NCBI GenBank assembly: GCA_002506595.1
Contig: DAXV01000047.1
Coordinates: 2,494-21,437, forward strand
Direction of reading: 5' to 3'
DNA: 18,944 bases
Source of the DNA: Acidilobaceae archaeon UBA158
GTDB lineage: Archaea > Thermoproteota > Thermoprotei_A > Sulfolobales > Acidilobaceae
In this document: piece by piece, positions 6,444-13,768 of the stretch
Layout of the letters: every line of letters begins with the position of its first letter
How positions within the stretch are numbered: the first letter of the stretch is position 1
Notes under the pieces: generated by a model
What the model saw: the letters and a program-made list of their open reading frames with translations, nothing else
The model's database searches: none
What the model was told of the DNA's origin: nothing
Made by a program: the position numbers and the translations under genes

Positions 6444-7295
6444 ATGAGCTTTATAAAAAAAGCAAAAGCGCTATTTGATATGACAAAGCCTGCTCAAATG
6501 GGACTACTTTTAGTAACAGTATATGGAGCATACTTTGCAGCAGGAACTCCAATAAGCATAAGGAACTTATTATTATTGATACCAGTAGGTATAGGAGGTA
6601 TTGGAGGAGTAACTGCTCTTAACATGTATTTAGAAGTTGATATAGATTCTATAATGGCAAGAACTAAAAAGAGGCCATTACCTTCAAAGCAATTATCAAA
6701 TACAGAAGCAATTGTTGGAATAATTTTGCTCATTTTAATTGGAATTATAGCAGCGGACTTCATAAATAAATATGTAGTATTTGCTATAATTATGGGCCTT
6801 CTATTTGATATAATAGGATATACTGAATTAACTAAGAGAACAACGACAACAAACATTTTGTTTGGAGGAATAGCTGGTGCAATGCCTTCTTTAGGTGGGT
6901 GGGCTGCGGCAACCGGTTATTTCGGTATAGGAGGTATATTGCTGGCTTTAATAGTATTGGCATGGATTCCTATGCACATTTGGTTTATTGTTTATTATCA
7001 TATTGATGATTATAAAAACGCATCAATACCTATGCTCCCAGTTGTTTCTAATGAAAAGACCTTTGGAAATATAGTTATATTTTCAGTAATATCCCTTGCT
7101 GTTTTGGCATGGCTTTTTTACTTTTTAGAAGGGAGAGGAATGATTGCAGCCTCTTTATCAACAATTTTGGTTTTAATTGCTTTATTAAAAATTAATAAAT
7201 TCATAAAGGCTCCATCAAAAGATAATGCATTGTCTGTATTTAAATTTGCGAACTCTGTTATAGCAGTTGTATTTGTTTTAGCAAGATTCTTTTAG
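6444..7295 (+). CDS. ctaB: Protohaem IX farnesyltransferase (haem O synthase)
   Basis: UbiA-family integral membrane prenyltransferase that adds a farnesyl(-ethyl) chain to haem B, giving haem O for terminal oxidases. The first aspartate-rich motif is NMYLEVDIDSIMARTKKRPLP (residues 60-80), the haem O synthase form of the UbiA motif. The second conserved loop is YTELTKRTTTTN (126-137) followed by GGIAGAMPSLGGW, and DDYKNASIPMLPVV (188-201) is also family-specific. About nine membrane segments are present. I chose the ATG at 6444, with GGGGG five bases upstream, over the in-frame TTG at 6432, which would put the ribosome binding site inside the gene; this gives 283 aa, a normal length. The 239-aa membrane gene follows directly. 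Its presence implies a haem-copper oxidase and an oxygen-respiring host. Confidence 0.93.
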   Translation: MSFIKKAKALFDMTKPAQMGLLLVTVYGAYFAAGTPISIRNLLLLIPVGIGGIGGVTALNMYLEVDIDSIMARTKKRPLPSKQLSNTEAIVGIILLILIGIIAADFINKYVVFAIIMGLLFDIIGYTELTKRTTTTNILFGGIAGAMPSLGGWAAATGYFGIGGILLALIVLAWIPMHIWFIVYYHIDDYKNASIPMLPVVSNEKTFGNIVIFSVISLAVLAWLFYFLEGRGMIAASLSTILVLIALLKINKFIKAPSKDNALSVFKFANSVIAVVFVLARFF

Positions 7296-7304
7296 GTGAT
7301 GATT

Positions 7305-8024
7305 ATGAGTAATCTTTGTAAAGGAATATGGTTATATGTCTGCATTTTCTATTCAATTTCAGCATTTTTATTTACGTTATCAATATTAACCATGCATGAG
7401 ATCATGATATCTTCCGGAATATTTTTGATTTCATTAATAGAGCCTATAGTTTTCATAAAAAGGAGGGATTATTACATTTATGCATTTTTGTCTATAATTT
7501 CAGTTTTATTTATTTTGACTCCTCTAAAATACTTGTCTTTAATAGTATTAGTTATATCATTGATCTATGTTACTCTAAAAGAATTTAAGGCAATAGTTCC
7601 TTCATCACTTTTAATAACTTCTTTGTTAACATTTATGTTTCAATCATTATTAATAGAAAGGATCTTGTTTTTTATCTTTTTATTAATTTCTACTGTTTCA
7701 ATAGGATTTATTACTAAAAGAATTCATGCATTTGTTATAGTAATGGTTGCTTTAATAACGCTTTTCACATCACCAATTGTTGGATTGATATCATCTTCAG
7801 TTGTTGCAGCAATAGCATCATTTTATTTCAGACAGCAAGAGAAGGTATGCCCATTTACAACAGATGCTGGATTAGCAGTTGGGGGAGGATTTATTGCAGG
7901 AGTAACAATAATATTATCTGCATTATATGGTTGGAATTTAATAGTATCATCATTGCTTGTTTTAAGCGTTTTATTATTGTTATCAGGCTCTATGAAACCT
8001 GAATCTGCTATAACAAATATGTAA
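7305..8024 (+). CDS. Polytopic membrane protein next to ctaB, unknown function
   Basis: Not recognised. The 239-residue protein has about seven or eight hydrophobic membrane segments. The only distinctive motif is CPFTTDAGLAVGGG at residues 182-195, after the charged loop RQQEK and before the last two segments. The likely start is ATG at 7305, with AGGTGAT at 7294-7300 overlapping the end of ctaB; the in-frame GTG (7296) and ATG (7299) lie within that ribosome binding site. The near-zero spacing to ctaB means co-transcription, so a role in haem O/A synthesis, haem handling or oxidase assembly is plausible. No histidine pattern typical of haem A synthase (CtaA) is apparent: the only histidines are at about 31 and 141. 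Confidence 0.75.
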   Translation: MSNLCKGIWLYVCIFYSISAFLFTLSILTMHEIMISSGIFLISLIEPIVFIKRRDYYIYAFLSIISVLFILTPLKYLSLIVLVISLIYVTLKEFKAIVPSSLLITSLLTFMFQSLLIERILFFIFLLISTVSIGFITKRIHAFVIVMVALITLFTSPIVGLISSSVVAAIASFYFRQQEKVCPFTTDAGLAVGGGFIAGVTIILSALYGWNLIVSSLLVLSVLLLLSGSMKPESAITNM

Positions 8025-8047
8025 AATAAGCAAATAATCATAAAATT

Positions 8048-9082
8048 TTATAAATTTGTTAATTTCTTTGGAATAAATATTCTAATCCCATCTTTATTTG
8101 TTATGTATTGATTTGTATTTATATTATATAAAGTATAAGGTCTCCTAAGCATGTTAACTTCTATAAACGCATCTATAGCATTTTTAATTGCAACATCTCT
8201 TGGTTTATTTCTTATTCTTGGTAGCAATAATACTCCTGGTTTTTTCCAATTAATGCAAGGAGTTAATGTACCATTAGCAAGCAATCTAACTCTCATACAG
8301 CCAGCACAAAAAATTGGATTGTTATATGATTTAACCATCTCTACTTCTGTCCCATCTTGCATAATATAAATTGGTCTATTATGTAATTTTCTGCTTTTAA
8401 CTTTTGCCCCATTTTTAATTAATATATCTTCTATTAATGATAAGGGATAATGCAAACTGTTAAATTGCTTTGAACCTGCATTTATTGGCTGTAATTCTAT
8501 TAGCTGTAATGATACTTTTTTATCAGAAGCAAATTTTATTAATTCCATTACTTCATTGTTATTTAATCCGTTTACAATTGAGGCATTTATTTTAACTTTA
8601 AGGTCATATTTTAATGCTGCATCAAGCCCTCTTAAAGCCTTTTCTAATCCATCAACTCCAGTTATTTTATAATATGTTTCCCTGTTTAATGAATGTATCG
8701 ATATGTTTACTCTATTTAAGCCTGCATCTTTTAGTTTTTTAGCGTAATGCTCTAATAGAAAACCATTTGTAGTCATTGATATATCAGAATTTTGCGCATA
8801 TTTCCTTATGTTATAAACTATTTCTACTATATCATTTCTAACTAATGGTTCCCCACCAGTAAGTTTAAAACCAGTAATCCCTATTTTTGATGCAGCTTCA
8901 GCAACTATGGAATAGTCTTCTGGTGTAAGCTCTGGAGGCATTGTACCTACTTTTTGAGGTTTACCTATCGGATCTCCTTCTAAATGACAAAATATGCAGT
9001 TGTAATTGCATTCCCTTGTTACTGCAATTCTTAGATTTTCCAAAGGCCTTCCATATGCATCAATAAGCTTCTTTTCTGGCAT
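8048..9082 (-). CDS. moaA: GTP 3',8-cyclase (molybdenum cofactor biosynthesis protein MoaA)
   Basis: Radical SAM enzyme that converts GTP to 3',8-cyclo-GTP, the first step of molybdopterin synthesis. The radical SAM cluster motif is C25-x3-C29-x2-C32, followed by the GGEP motif (76-79) and SMTTNGFLL (102-110). The C-terminal second [4Fe-4S] site is C259-x2-C262-x13-C276. The N-terminal DAYGRPLENLRI matches archaeal MoaA. The 344-aa protein ends in a roughly 30-residue tail without the terminal Gly-Gly of bacterial MoaA. ATG at 9082 has GAGGAA upstream. The gene stands alone, converging on the ctaB pair and diverging from the SelB-like gene. It implies molybdenum- or tungsten-pterin enzymes in the host. 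Confidence 0.93.
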   Translation of the reverse strand: MPEKKLIDAYGRPLENLRIAVTRECNYNCIFCHLEGDPIGKPQKVGTMPPELTPEDYSIVAEAASKIGITGFKLTGGEPLVRNDIVEIVYNIRKYAQNSDISMTTNGFLLEHYAKKLKDAGLNRVNISIHSLNRETYYKITGVDGLEKALRGLDAALKYDLKVKINASIVNGLNNNEVMELIKFASDKKVSLQLIELQPINAGSKQFNSLHYPLSLIEDILIKNGAKVKSRKLHNRPIYIMQDGTEVEMVKSYNNPIFCAGCMRVRLLANGTLTPCINWKKPGVLLLPRIRNKPRDVAIKNAIDAFIEVNMLRRPYTLYNINTNQYITNKDGIRIFIPKKLTNL

Positions 9083-9259
9083 TCTTTTTTCCTCTTACAT
9101 TTTTACTATGAAGAATAAAGATTTTATATAAAAGTATATTTCTTTATGGAGTAAAAATAAATAGAAATAAACTTTAATTTTTATAAGATTTTTAGATGTT
9201 AGAAAAATTATAATCTAAAATGAAAACTACTTTAATAAGTTCAATAGGGAGGATAGAAA
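9083..9259. promoter_or_regulatory. Divergent intergenic region moaA / SelB-like gene
   Basis: These 177 very AT-rich bases contain no gene. A minus-strand TATA-like element (9120-9134, core TTTTATATAAAA) fits moaA. On the plus strand TTTATAAG (9180-9187) and TTTAATAAGT (9231-9240) are candidate TATA boxes for the gene at 9260. AGGGAGG at 9246-9252 is its strong ribosome binding site. If the nearer box is used the transcript would start near the start codon, so the more distant one fits the ribosome binding site better. Confidence 0.4.
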
Positions 9260-10156
9260 ATGAGAGGAGGTATAATATCGATACTTTCAGCAAATGAAGA
9301 AAAAGCTAAGCAAGCAGCAGAAAGATTAGGAAAGTTACAGGACAAAGGGGATCTAAATATTTATTATAGAAAGCAGAACGATTACATTTTATCTACCATA
9401 ATACCAACACAATATCCATTATCTATAATAAATACATCAGTAGCTGCATCATTATCTAATAAAATAATTATTTTGCCTAATGAAAATCTTGATTGGAAAG
9501 ATGGAGAGCTATTATTAATAGCAAATTCTTCTGGTATTAAATCTGTTGCTATTCACAACAATGCTTCATTAATTAAGAAATTGATAGACTCTTCTAATAT
9601 AAATAACATAGAAGCAATTTCAGATTACGAAAATGAAGTTAGATATCAAGAACCTGAAGAAAGAAAAGAGGATTTTGTTTATATAGATAGAATATTTACA
9701 GTTAAAGGAGTTGGAGCAGTTATGCTTGGTTTTACCTTTATTGATTTGGAAGTTCACGATAAGCTCATTGCCCTTCCTTCAATGAAACAAGTTGAAATAA
9801 AAAATATACAAGTTTTGGATGAAGATCAAAATAAAGTAGGACCTGGGGTAAGAATTGGAATTGCTTTAAAAAATTTAAAGGCTGAAGAATTAAAGGATAC
9901 ATATGCATTAATACCTGAAGAGAAGAAAACAATTAAATCATTTGAAGGAGATTTAGTAAAATATCCGTGGAGCGAAATTAAGGAAAATCAATACCATTTT
10001 ATAGCTGGAGGTATTGCAATAACTGGTCACTTAAAGCTTGATAAAAGGGCTAAAGTTGAATTAAATAAACCAATGCCTTTGTTGAAAAGAATTATGGTTG
10101 TTGATGTTAATTCAAAATTAGGCAAACCAAGAGTTGTAGGTTATTTGAATCTTTAA
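9260..10156 (+). CDS. EF-Tu/SelB-like protein with a degenerate GTPase domain
   Basis: The middle of this 298-residue protein (about 138-220) resembles domain 2 of translational GTPases of the SelB/EF-1A group: YIDRIFTVKGVGAVMLGFTF (141-160), then VHDKLIALPSMKQVEIKNIQ and a GPGVRIGIALKNL segment. The remaining part (about 240-298, HFIAGGIAITGHLKL...VVGYLNL) could be domain 3. The first 130 residues lie where the G domain should be, but have no GxxxxGKT P-loop, no DxxG and no NKxD; instead ILPNENLDWKDGELLLIANSSG resembles a G-domain remnant. It is therefore probably unable to bind GTP in the usual way. The ATG is supported by AGGGAGG. The role is unknown; an RNA-, tRNA- or ribosome-binding role is an inference. 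Confidence 0.75.
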   Translation: MRGGIISILSANEEKAKQAAERLGKLQDKGDLNIYYRKQNDYILSTIIPTQYPLSIINTSVAASLSNKIIILPNENLDWKDGELLLIANSSGIKSVAIHNNASLIKKLIDSSNINNIEAISDYENEVRYQEPEERKEDFVYIDRIFTVKGVGAVMLGFTFIDLEVHDKLIALPSMKQVEIKNIQVLDEDQNKVGPGVRIGIALKNLKAEELKDTYALIPEEKKTIKSFEGDLVKYPWSEIKENQYHFIAGGIAITGHLKLDKRAKVELNKPMPLLKRIMVVDVNSKLGKPRVVGYLNL

Positions 10157-10218
10157 AATTATTTAAAAGCATCAATTAAATATTACCTTTCTTAGATAAA
10201 ATAAATAAGGGGTTAGAA

Positions 10219-10899
10219 ATGAGCATTGACTTAAAGAAACCAGTTGATCCTGATGAAATAAATGACGAATTGGGAAAATTATTGGTAAATATAGCAAGGC
10301 AAAGCGTCGAATATTATTTTAAAAATAAAAAAGCTATTGATATACCAAAAGGACTTCCAGAAATTTTATATAGACCAGGGGCTGCATTTACAACAATAGA
10401 AACTTACTATTCAGAAGAACAACACTCTTTGAGGGGTTGCATAGGTTTTATTGAGCCGATAAAGCCTTTAATAAAAACTGTAATTGATGTTTCTTTGGAA
10501 GCAGCATTTAATGATCCAAGGTTTGATCCAATGAATTTAGAAGAACTCGATACAGTCACTTTTGAGGTATCAGTGCTTTCAAAGTTAGAAGAAGCGCCCA
10601 AAGATAAAGAAGGTAGATTAAATTTCATAGTTATTGGTAGGGATGGGTTAGTTGTAGAAAGGGGTTATTATAGAGGTTTATTATTACCTCAAGTTCCAGT
10701 TGAAAACTTATGGGACAAAGAAACCTTTCTATCAGAGACCTGCTTAAAAGCTGGGCTATGGCCTGATTGTTGGCTAGACCCTAAAACAAAGGTATATAGA
10801 TATAGAGCTATGGCATGGAAGGAAGTAAAGCCTAAAGGGGATATAATTAGAAGAGACTTGGCTTTAGAATACTCTTCATTAATAAATAAAAATAGTTAA
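10219..10899 (+). CDS. AMMECR1 domain protein
   Basis: Member of the AMMECR1/PH0010 family, conserved in archaea and eukaryotes with no established reaction in archaea. The signature LRGCIGFIEP is at residues 71-80. The usual pattern follows: AAFNDPRFDPMNLEEL, then FEVSVLSKLEEAP, GRDGLVVERGYYRGLLLPQVPVE and CLKAGLWPDCWLDPKTKVYRY. Length 226 is typical of single-domain archaeal members. ATG at 10219 has AAGGGG seven bases upstream. It lies 62 bases after the SelB-like gene on the same strand. Archaeal AMMECR1 genes often travel with a radical SAM and a MEMO gene; neither is adjacent here. Confidence 0.92.
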   Translation: MSIDLKKPVDPDEINDELGKLLVNIARQSVEYYFKNKKAIDIPKGLPEILYRPGAAFTTIETYYSEEQHSLRGCIGFIEPIKPLIKTVIDVSLEAAFNDPRFDPMNLEELDTVTFEVSVLSKLEEAPKDKEGRLNFIVIGRDGLVVERGYYRGLLLPQVPVENLWDKETFLSETCLKAGLWPDCWLDPKTKVYRYRAMAWKEVKPKGDIIRRDLALEYSSLINKNS

Positions 10900-10998
10900 T
10901 AATAAATATACTAAAAATTATAATATATTCATTATAGAAATAAAAAGCTAAATTAATTAGATTCTAAATGCAAACAAAAAGTGAACAAGGGAGAAATA

Positions 10999-11742
10999 AT
11001 GGAAAGCCTAAGATCAAGAATCGAAAAGTACATAAATAATGTTGAAGAAGCACTAAAAGATGTAGATTCAAAGAAAAATTTATTAAATGAAAAAGGAATT
11101 GATATAGAAAACTTAATAACTAATATGAAAGCATATTTGGAAGATGCAAAGTATTTTTTAAAGGCAGATAAATTAGAAGATGCATTAGTTTCCATATCTT
11201 ATTCAGAGGGTCTTATTGATTCATTGAAATTTATGAATTTAATAGAAGTAAAATGGCCTGAAAACCCATTAAAGGAAACAAGGGTATTTGTTGCAGGTAC
11301 ATTTGATATATTACATCCAGGCCATGTGCATTTATTAAAATTTGCCTCCCAATTCGGAAAAGTTTTTGTTGTAATAGCAAGAGATATAAATGCATATAAA
11401 AATAAAGGAAGGCCAACTATTTTAGATGAAAATACAAGATTGGAAATGATATCATCAATAAAATATGTATACAAAGCTTTTTTAGGTGATGAAAACGATA
11501 TAATAAAACCCATTGAAATAATAAAACCAGATATAATAGTATTAGGTCCAGATCAATCTATTTCAGAAGAAAAATTAGCTTCTATAATAGAGACTAGAAT
11601 GAATTATAGACCAACAATAATTAGGTTTAAGGAAAAAGAAAAGTTTTCAGGAGATTTAAGAGGGTCTAGCGATATTTTGATTAAGGGATGCGAATATTTA
11701 GAAAAATATGGAAATTATAAAAATAAAATAGCTAATTCTTAA
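10999..11742 (+). CDS. DUF357-cytidylyltransferase fusion (possible FAD synthase)
   Basis: Two domains. Residues 1-85 are an all-helical DUF357 domain (LRSRIEKYINNVEEALKDV...AYLEDAKYFLKADKLEDALVSISYSEGLIDSL). Residues 94-235 are a nucleotidyltransferase of the cytidylyltransferase type: FVAGTFDILHPGHVHLL with the HxGH motif at 106-109, GRPTILDENTRLEMISS (137-153), and the closing RGSSDIL (221-227) in place of the usual ISST-like motif. The catalytic domain resembles archaeal RibL, the CTP/ATP-dependent FAD synthase, so transfer of AMP or CMP to a phosphorylated cofactor is likely. I chose ATG at 10999, with AAGGGAG at 10987-10993, over the in-frame GTG at 10981; this gives 247 aa. The actual substrate is not certain. 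Confidence 0.82.
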   Translation: MESLRSRIEKYINNVEEALKDVDSKKNLLNEKGIDIENLITNMKAYLEDAKYFLKADKLEDALVSISYSEGLIDSLKFMNLIEVKWPENPLKETRVFVAGTFDILHPGHVHLLKFASQFGKVFVVIARDINAYKNKGRPTILDENTRLEMISSIKYVYKAFLGDENDIIKPIEIIKPDIIVLGPDQSISEEKLASIIETRMNYRPTIIRFKEKEKFSGDLRGSSDILIKGCEYLEKYGNYKNKIANS

Positions 11743-11810
11743 AATTGTTTCATAAGTGTTTTGCATATAATATAGTTATAAAATAACCTTAATTTTATCT
11801 TTTATTAAAA

Positions 11811-12245
11811 TTAATCTCCTCCCATTATTTCACTAGGCTCAACTCCTATATCTATTTGAGTTATGAGTTTTTCAAGTTCTCTAATGGAAACCATACATAA
11901 ATAATTTCCCATATCATCAATTATAGGCAAATGCCTGAAACCATAATATGCCATAGTTCTAATAGCTTTTAGAGCGCTCCACGAAGGATTACCAACTATT
12001 GGATTCTTTGTCATAACATCTTCTATAACAACATCTTCAGGTTTTTTGTTCTTAACTAATACCTTATTTAAAAGATCCCTTTCAGTAAAAATTCCAATAA
12101 TTTTCCCTTGTTCATCTATTATTGCAACTGCTCCTATATCAGTTTCAGCCATAATTTGTATAGCTTTACTAACTTTGTCTTTAAGATAAACTTTTGGTTG
12201 GAGACCTGGGCAAATAGTAATAATAGGCGGTCCTTCATTTTGCAT
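11811..12245 (-). CDS. CBS-domain pair protein
   Basis: A 144-residue protein made almost entirely of two CBS domains (about 13-65 and 75-130) that together form a nucleotide-binding Bateman module. Typical features are the repeated pattern ...KAIQIMAETDIGAVAIID...GIFTERDLL in the first and VMTKNPIVG...MAYYGFRHLPIID...VSIRELE in the second. No catalytic domain is attached, so it is probably a stand-alone regulator sensing AMP/ATP or S-adenosylmethionine and acting on an unknown partner. ATG at 12245 has GGTGAT upstream. It is monocistronic, convergent with the DUF357 gene and divergent from rpiA. Confidence 0.9.
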   Translation of the reverse strand: MQNEGPPIITICPGLQPKVYLKDKVSKAIQIMAETDIGAVAIIDEQGKIIGIFTERDLLNKVLVKNKKPEDVVIEDVMTKNPIVGNPSWSALKAIRTMAYYGFRHLPIIDDMGNYLCMVSIRELEKLITQIDIGVEPSEIMGGD

Positions 12246-12433
12246 TTTATATCACCAATTTAATTTAGGAAATAGAAGATATTATATGTTTAAATTAAAA
12301 TTATTTATTATAAATTTGTTTTATAGCATTATTTTCTTTACATAAAAAATTATAAAAAACATACATTGCTTAACTATTTTTAAAGATTAAAATATAAATT
12401 TAAATATGATAAATGAAAAACAAGGGAAAAAGA
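12246..12433. promoter_or_regulatory. Divergent intergenic region CBS protein / rpiA
   Basis: About 190 bases of almost pure A+T with no gene. A plus-strand TATA-like run AATATAAATTTAAATATG (about 12390-12408) lies 25-40 bases before the rpiA ATG at 12434. AAGGGA at 12423-12427 is its ribosome binding site. On the minus strand GGTGAT precedes the CBS gene, and TTTAAATT-like runs near 12288-12300 could be its TATA box. Base composition makes individual boxes uncertain. Confidence 0.4.
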
Positions 12434-13126
12434 ATGATTTGCGATGCAAAAAAGGAAGCCGCTAAAGGAGCTCTTGAATTGATAAAGGAATTCATATCAA
12501 ATTATGAGGTAATAGGTCTAGGCACAGGCTCAACTGCTAAGGCTTTTATTATGGAATCAAAGGAATTATTAAAAAATAAAAAATTGATTAGTTCTAGCAA
12601 CTCTACATCATTATTTTTGTCTTCTTTAGGTTTAGAAACAAAAGAATTCCCGCCTCTTGATTCAAACTATATTTATATAGATGGTGCAGATGAGGTTACA
12701 AAACAAGGATATATGATTAAAGGAAGGGGAGGAGCTTTATTAGGAGAAAAGATTTTAGCATATTCTTCAAGCATAAACATATTTGTAGTTTCTGAAGATA
12801 AATTGGTAAATAGGCTAGGAGAGAAAAGGCCTGTACCTATAGAAGTTGTTCCTAAGGCCTATCCTTACCTTTTAAATATATTTAAAAAGAATAATTTAAA
12901 ATTTGAATTAAGGCAATGCAATGCTAAAGACGGTCCTATTATTAGTGATTGGGGAGGATATATTGTAGACGTCTATACAGGCCCTATGGATGATCCTAGA
13001 TATTATGATAATATGCTTAGATCTATTCCAGGCGTTGTAGAGACGGGAATATTTATGAATTTATCAGATTATATAGTAATAGGAAAGGAAAGCTGTGGTT
13101 ATGATGTCATCAGGATTAAAAGATAG
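12434..13126 (+). CDS. rpiA: Ribose-5-phosphate isomerase A
   Basis: Interconverts ribose 5-phosphate and ribulose 5-phosphate, supplying ribose for nucleotides through the archaeal ribulose monophosphate or pentose route. Motifs: GLGTGSTAKAF at residues 28-38, phosphate-binding NSTS at 56-59, the catalytic-loop DGADEV at 83-88, KGRGGALLGEKI at 96-107 with the catalytic lysine region, and RPVPIEVVP (132-140). The C-terminal DPRYYDNMLRSIPGVVETGIF is also diagnostic. I chose ATG at 12434 over the in-frame ATG at 12413, because AAGGGA falls between them and the family N-terminus starts with a KxxAAKGAL helix. Length 230 is normal. Its last 26 or so bases overlap the SWIM-domain gene. Confidence 0.94.
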   Translation: MICDAKKEAAKGALELIKEFISNYEVIGLGTGSTAKAFIMESKELLKNKKLISSSNSTSLFLSSLGLETKEFPPLDSNYIYIDGADEVTKQGYMIKGRGGALLGEKILAYSSSINIFVVSEDKLVNRLGEKRPVPIEVVPKAYPYLLNIFKKNNLKFELRQCNAKDGPIISDWGGYIVDVYTGPMDDPRYYDNMLRSIPGVVETGIFMNLSDYIVIGKESCGYDVIRIKR

Positions 13127-13517
13127 TTTATCATATAAAATTGATGAAAAAACATATCAAGAATTTCCTGATAAATGGGAGAAAAGGATAAAAGAAGAGG
13201 GCTTATCAAATAAATTTATTTTAATAAATAAGGAGCCTGAATTATGGGTATTTTTAGGAGAGCATGGAGATCATTTATTGTTATCCAAAAATGATTCTGC
13301 AATATATTGCAGTTGCAAAGGCTTTAGGATGGAAATAGAGAAGAAAACGAATAAAGGGTGTACTCATATATATGCTCTTAAGATAGCGAAGAAGTTTAAT
13401 AAATTTAGAGATATATCAGAAAAGATAAATAATCAAGAGCTTAATAAGATAATTGAAGAAATTATGGAATTGGATTATAGTAGTTATTTAAGAACAATTT
13501 TAATTAAATTTAGTTAA
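13101..13517 (+). CDS. SWIM zinc-binding domain protein
   Basis: A 138-residue protein with a single SWIM motif, C70-x-C72-x14-C87-x-H89 (YCSCKGFRMEIEKKTNKGCTH), expected to bind one zinc ion and contact nucleic acid or protein. The N-terminal half (EKRIKEEGLSNKFILINKEPELWVFLG) is the usual beta-rich lead-in. The C-terminal part is helical and lysine-rich. Starts are tandem ATGs at 13101 and 13104, with GGAAAG at 13087-13092; it overlaps the end of rpiA and its stop lies two bases from the convergent Sec61-beta stop. Small archaeal SWIM proteins are candidate relatives of Sws1, the partner of Rad51 paralogues, but no recombinase gene is adjacent here, so that role is only a suggestion. Confidence 0.82.
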   Translation: MMSSGLKDSLSYKIDEKTYQEFPDKWEKRIKEEGLSNKFILINKEPELWVFLGEHGDHLLLSKNDSAIYCSCKGFRMEIEKKTNKGCTHIYALKIAKKFNKFRDISEKINNQELNKIIEEIMELDYSSYLRTILIKFS

Positions 13518-13519
13518 AA

Positions 13520-13696
13520 TTAAATAAATCTTGCAAAGATTACAATTATTGCTACAATTGCTGATATTATTATTAAAGTCATAGGCGATATTTCTATTTT
13601 GCTTTCGTAGTTCTCATAAAATGATATTAACCCAGCTGCTGTCATCGGAGAAGTTTGTTTTTTCTTTGAAGACCTCTTCTTGGGTTTAGTTGACAT
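13520..13696 (-). CDS. Preprotein translocase subunit Sec61-beta (SecG-type)
   Basis: A 58-residue protein read directly from the minus strand. The N-terminus is strongly basic (KPKKRSSKKKQ). It is followed by the family motif SPMTAAGLISFYE (16-28), then ISPMTL (36-41) and one membrane segment (about 40-57) at the C-terminus. This is the standard plan of archaeal Sec61-beta, the small tail-anchored subunit of the SecYE-beta protein-conducting channel. ATG at 13696 has GGGAGTG upstream. It follows GGGP synthase on the same strand. It is short enough that automated gene callers may miss it. Confidence 0.9.
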   Translation of the reverse strand: MSTKPKKRSSKKKQTSPMTAAGLISFYENYESKIEISPMTLIIISAIVAIIVIFARFI

Positions 13697-13712
13697 TTAT
13701 TTCCACTCCCTT

Positions 13713-13727
13713 CTATATTATATAAAT
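13713..13727 (-). promoter_or_regulatory. Probable TATA box of the Sec61-beta gene
   Basis: In the 72-base gap upstream of the Sec61-beta gene the minus strand carries TTTATATAATATAG, about 20 to 30 bases before the ATG at 13696. A transcript from it would have almost no leader. The GGGAGTG upstream of the ATG would then serve mainly readthrough transcripts from GGGP synthase. Confidence 0.4.
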
Positions 13728-13768
13728 CAGAGTTTTTAATTTATTTTGCAAATAATCATGAATATCAA

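Noticed and set aside
6494..6856. A 120-codon frame on the minus strand within ctaB
   Set aside because: The ctaB frame carries the diagnostic UbiA motifs. The reverse frame is hydrophobic only because the complement of membrane-protein codons tends to be.
9260..10156. The SelB-like gene as evidence for selenocysteine use
   Set aside because: It lacks all GTPase motifs, and no in-frame TGA followed by a SECIS-like structure was noticed in any gene of the window.
12246..12412. Possible small RNA or C/D box guide RNA in the AT-rich CBS/rpiA gap
   Set aside because: No RTGATGA and CTGA pair with suitable spacing was found, and nothing but A/T-rich promoter-like sequence is visible.
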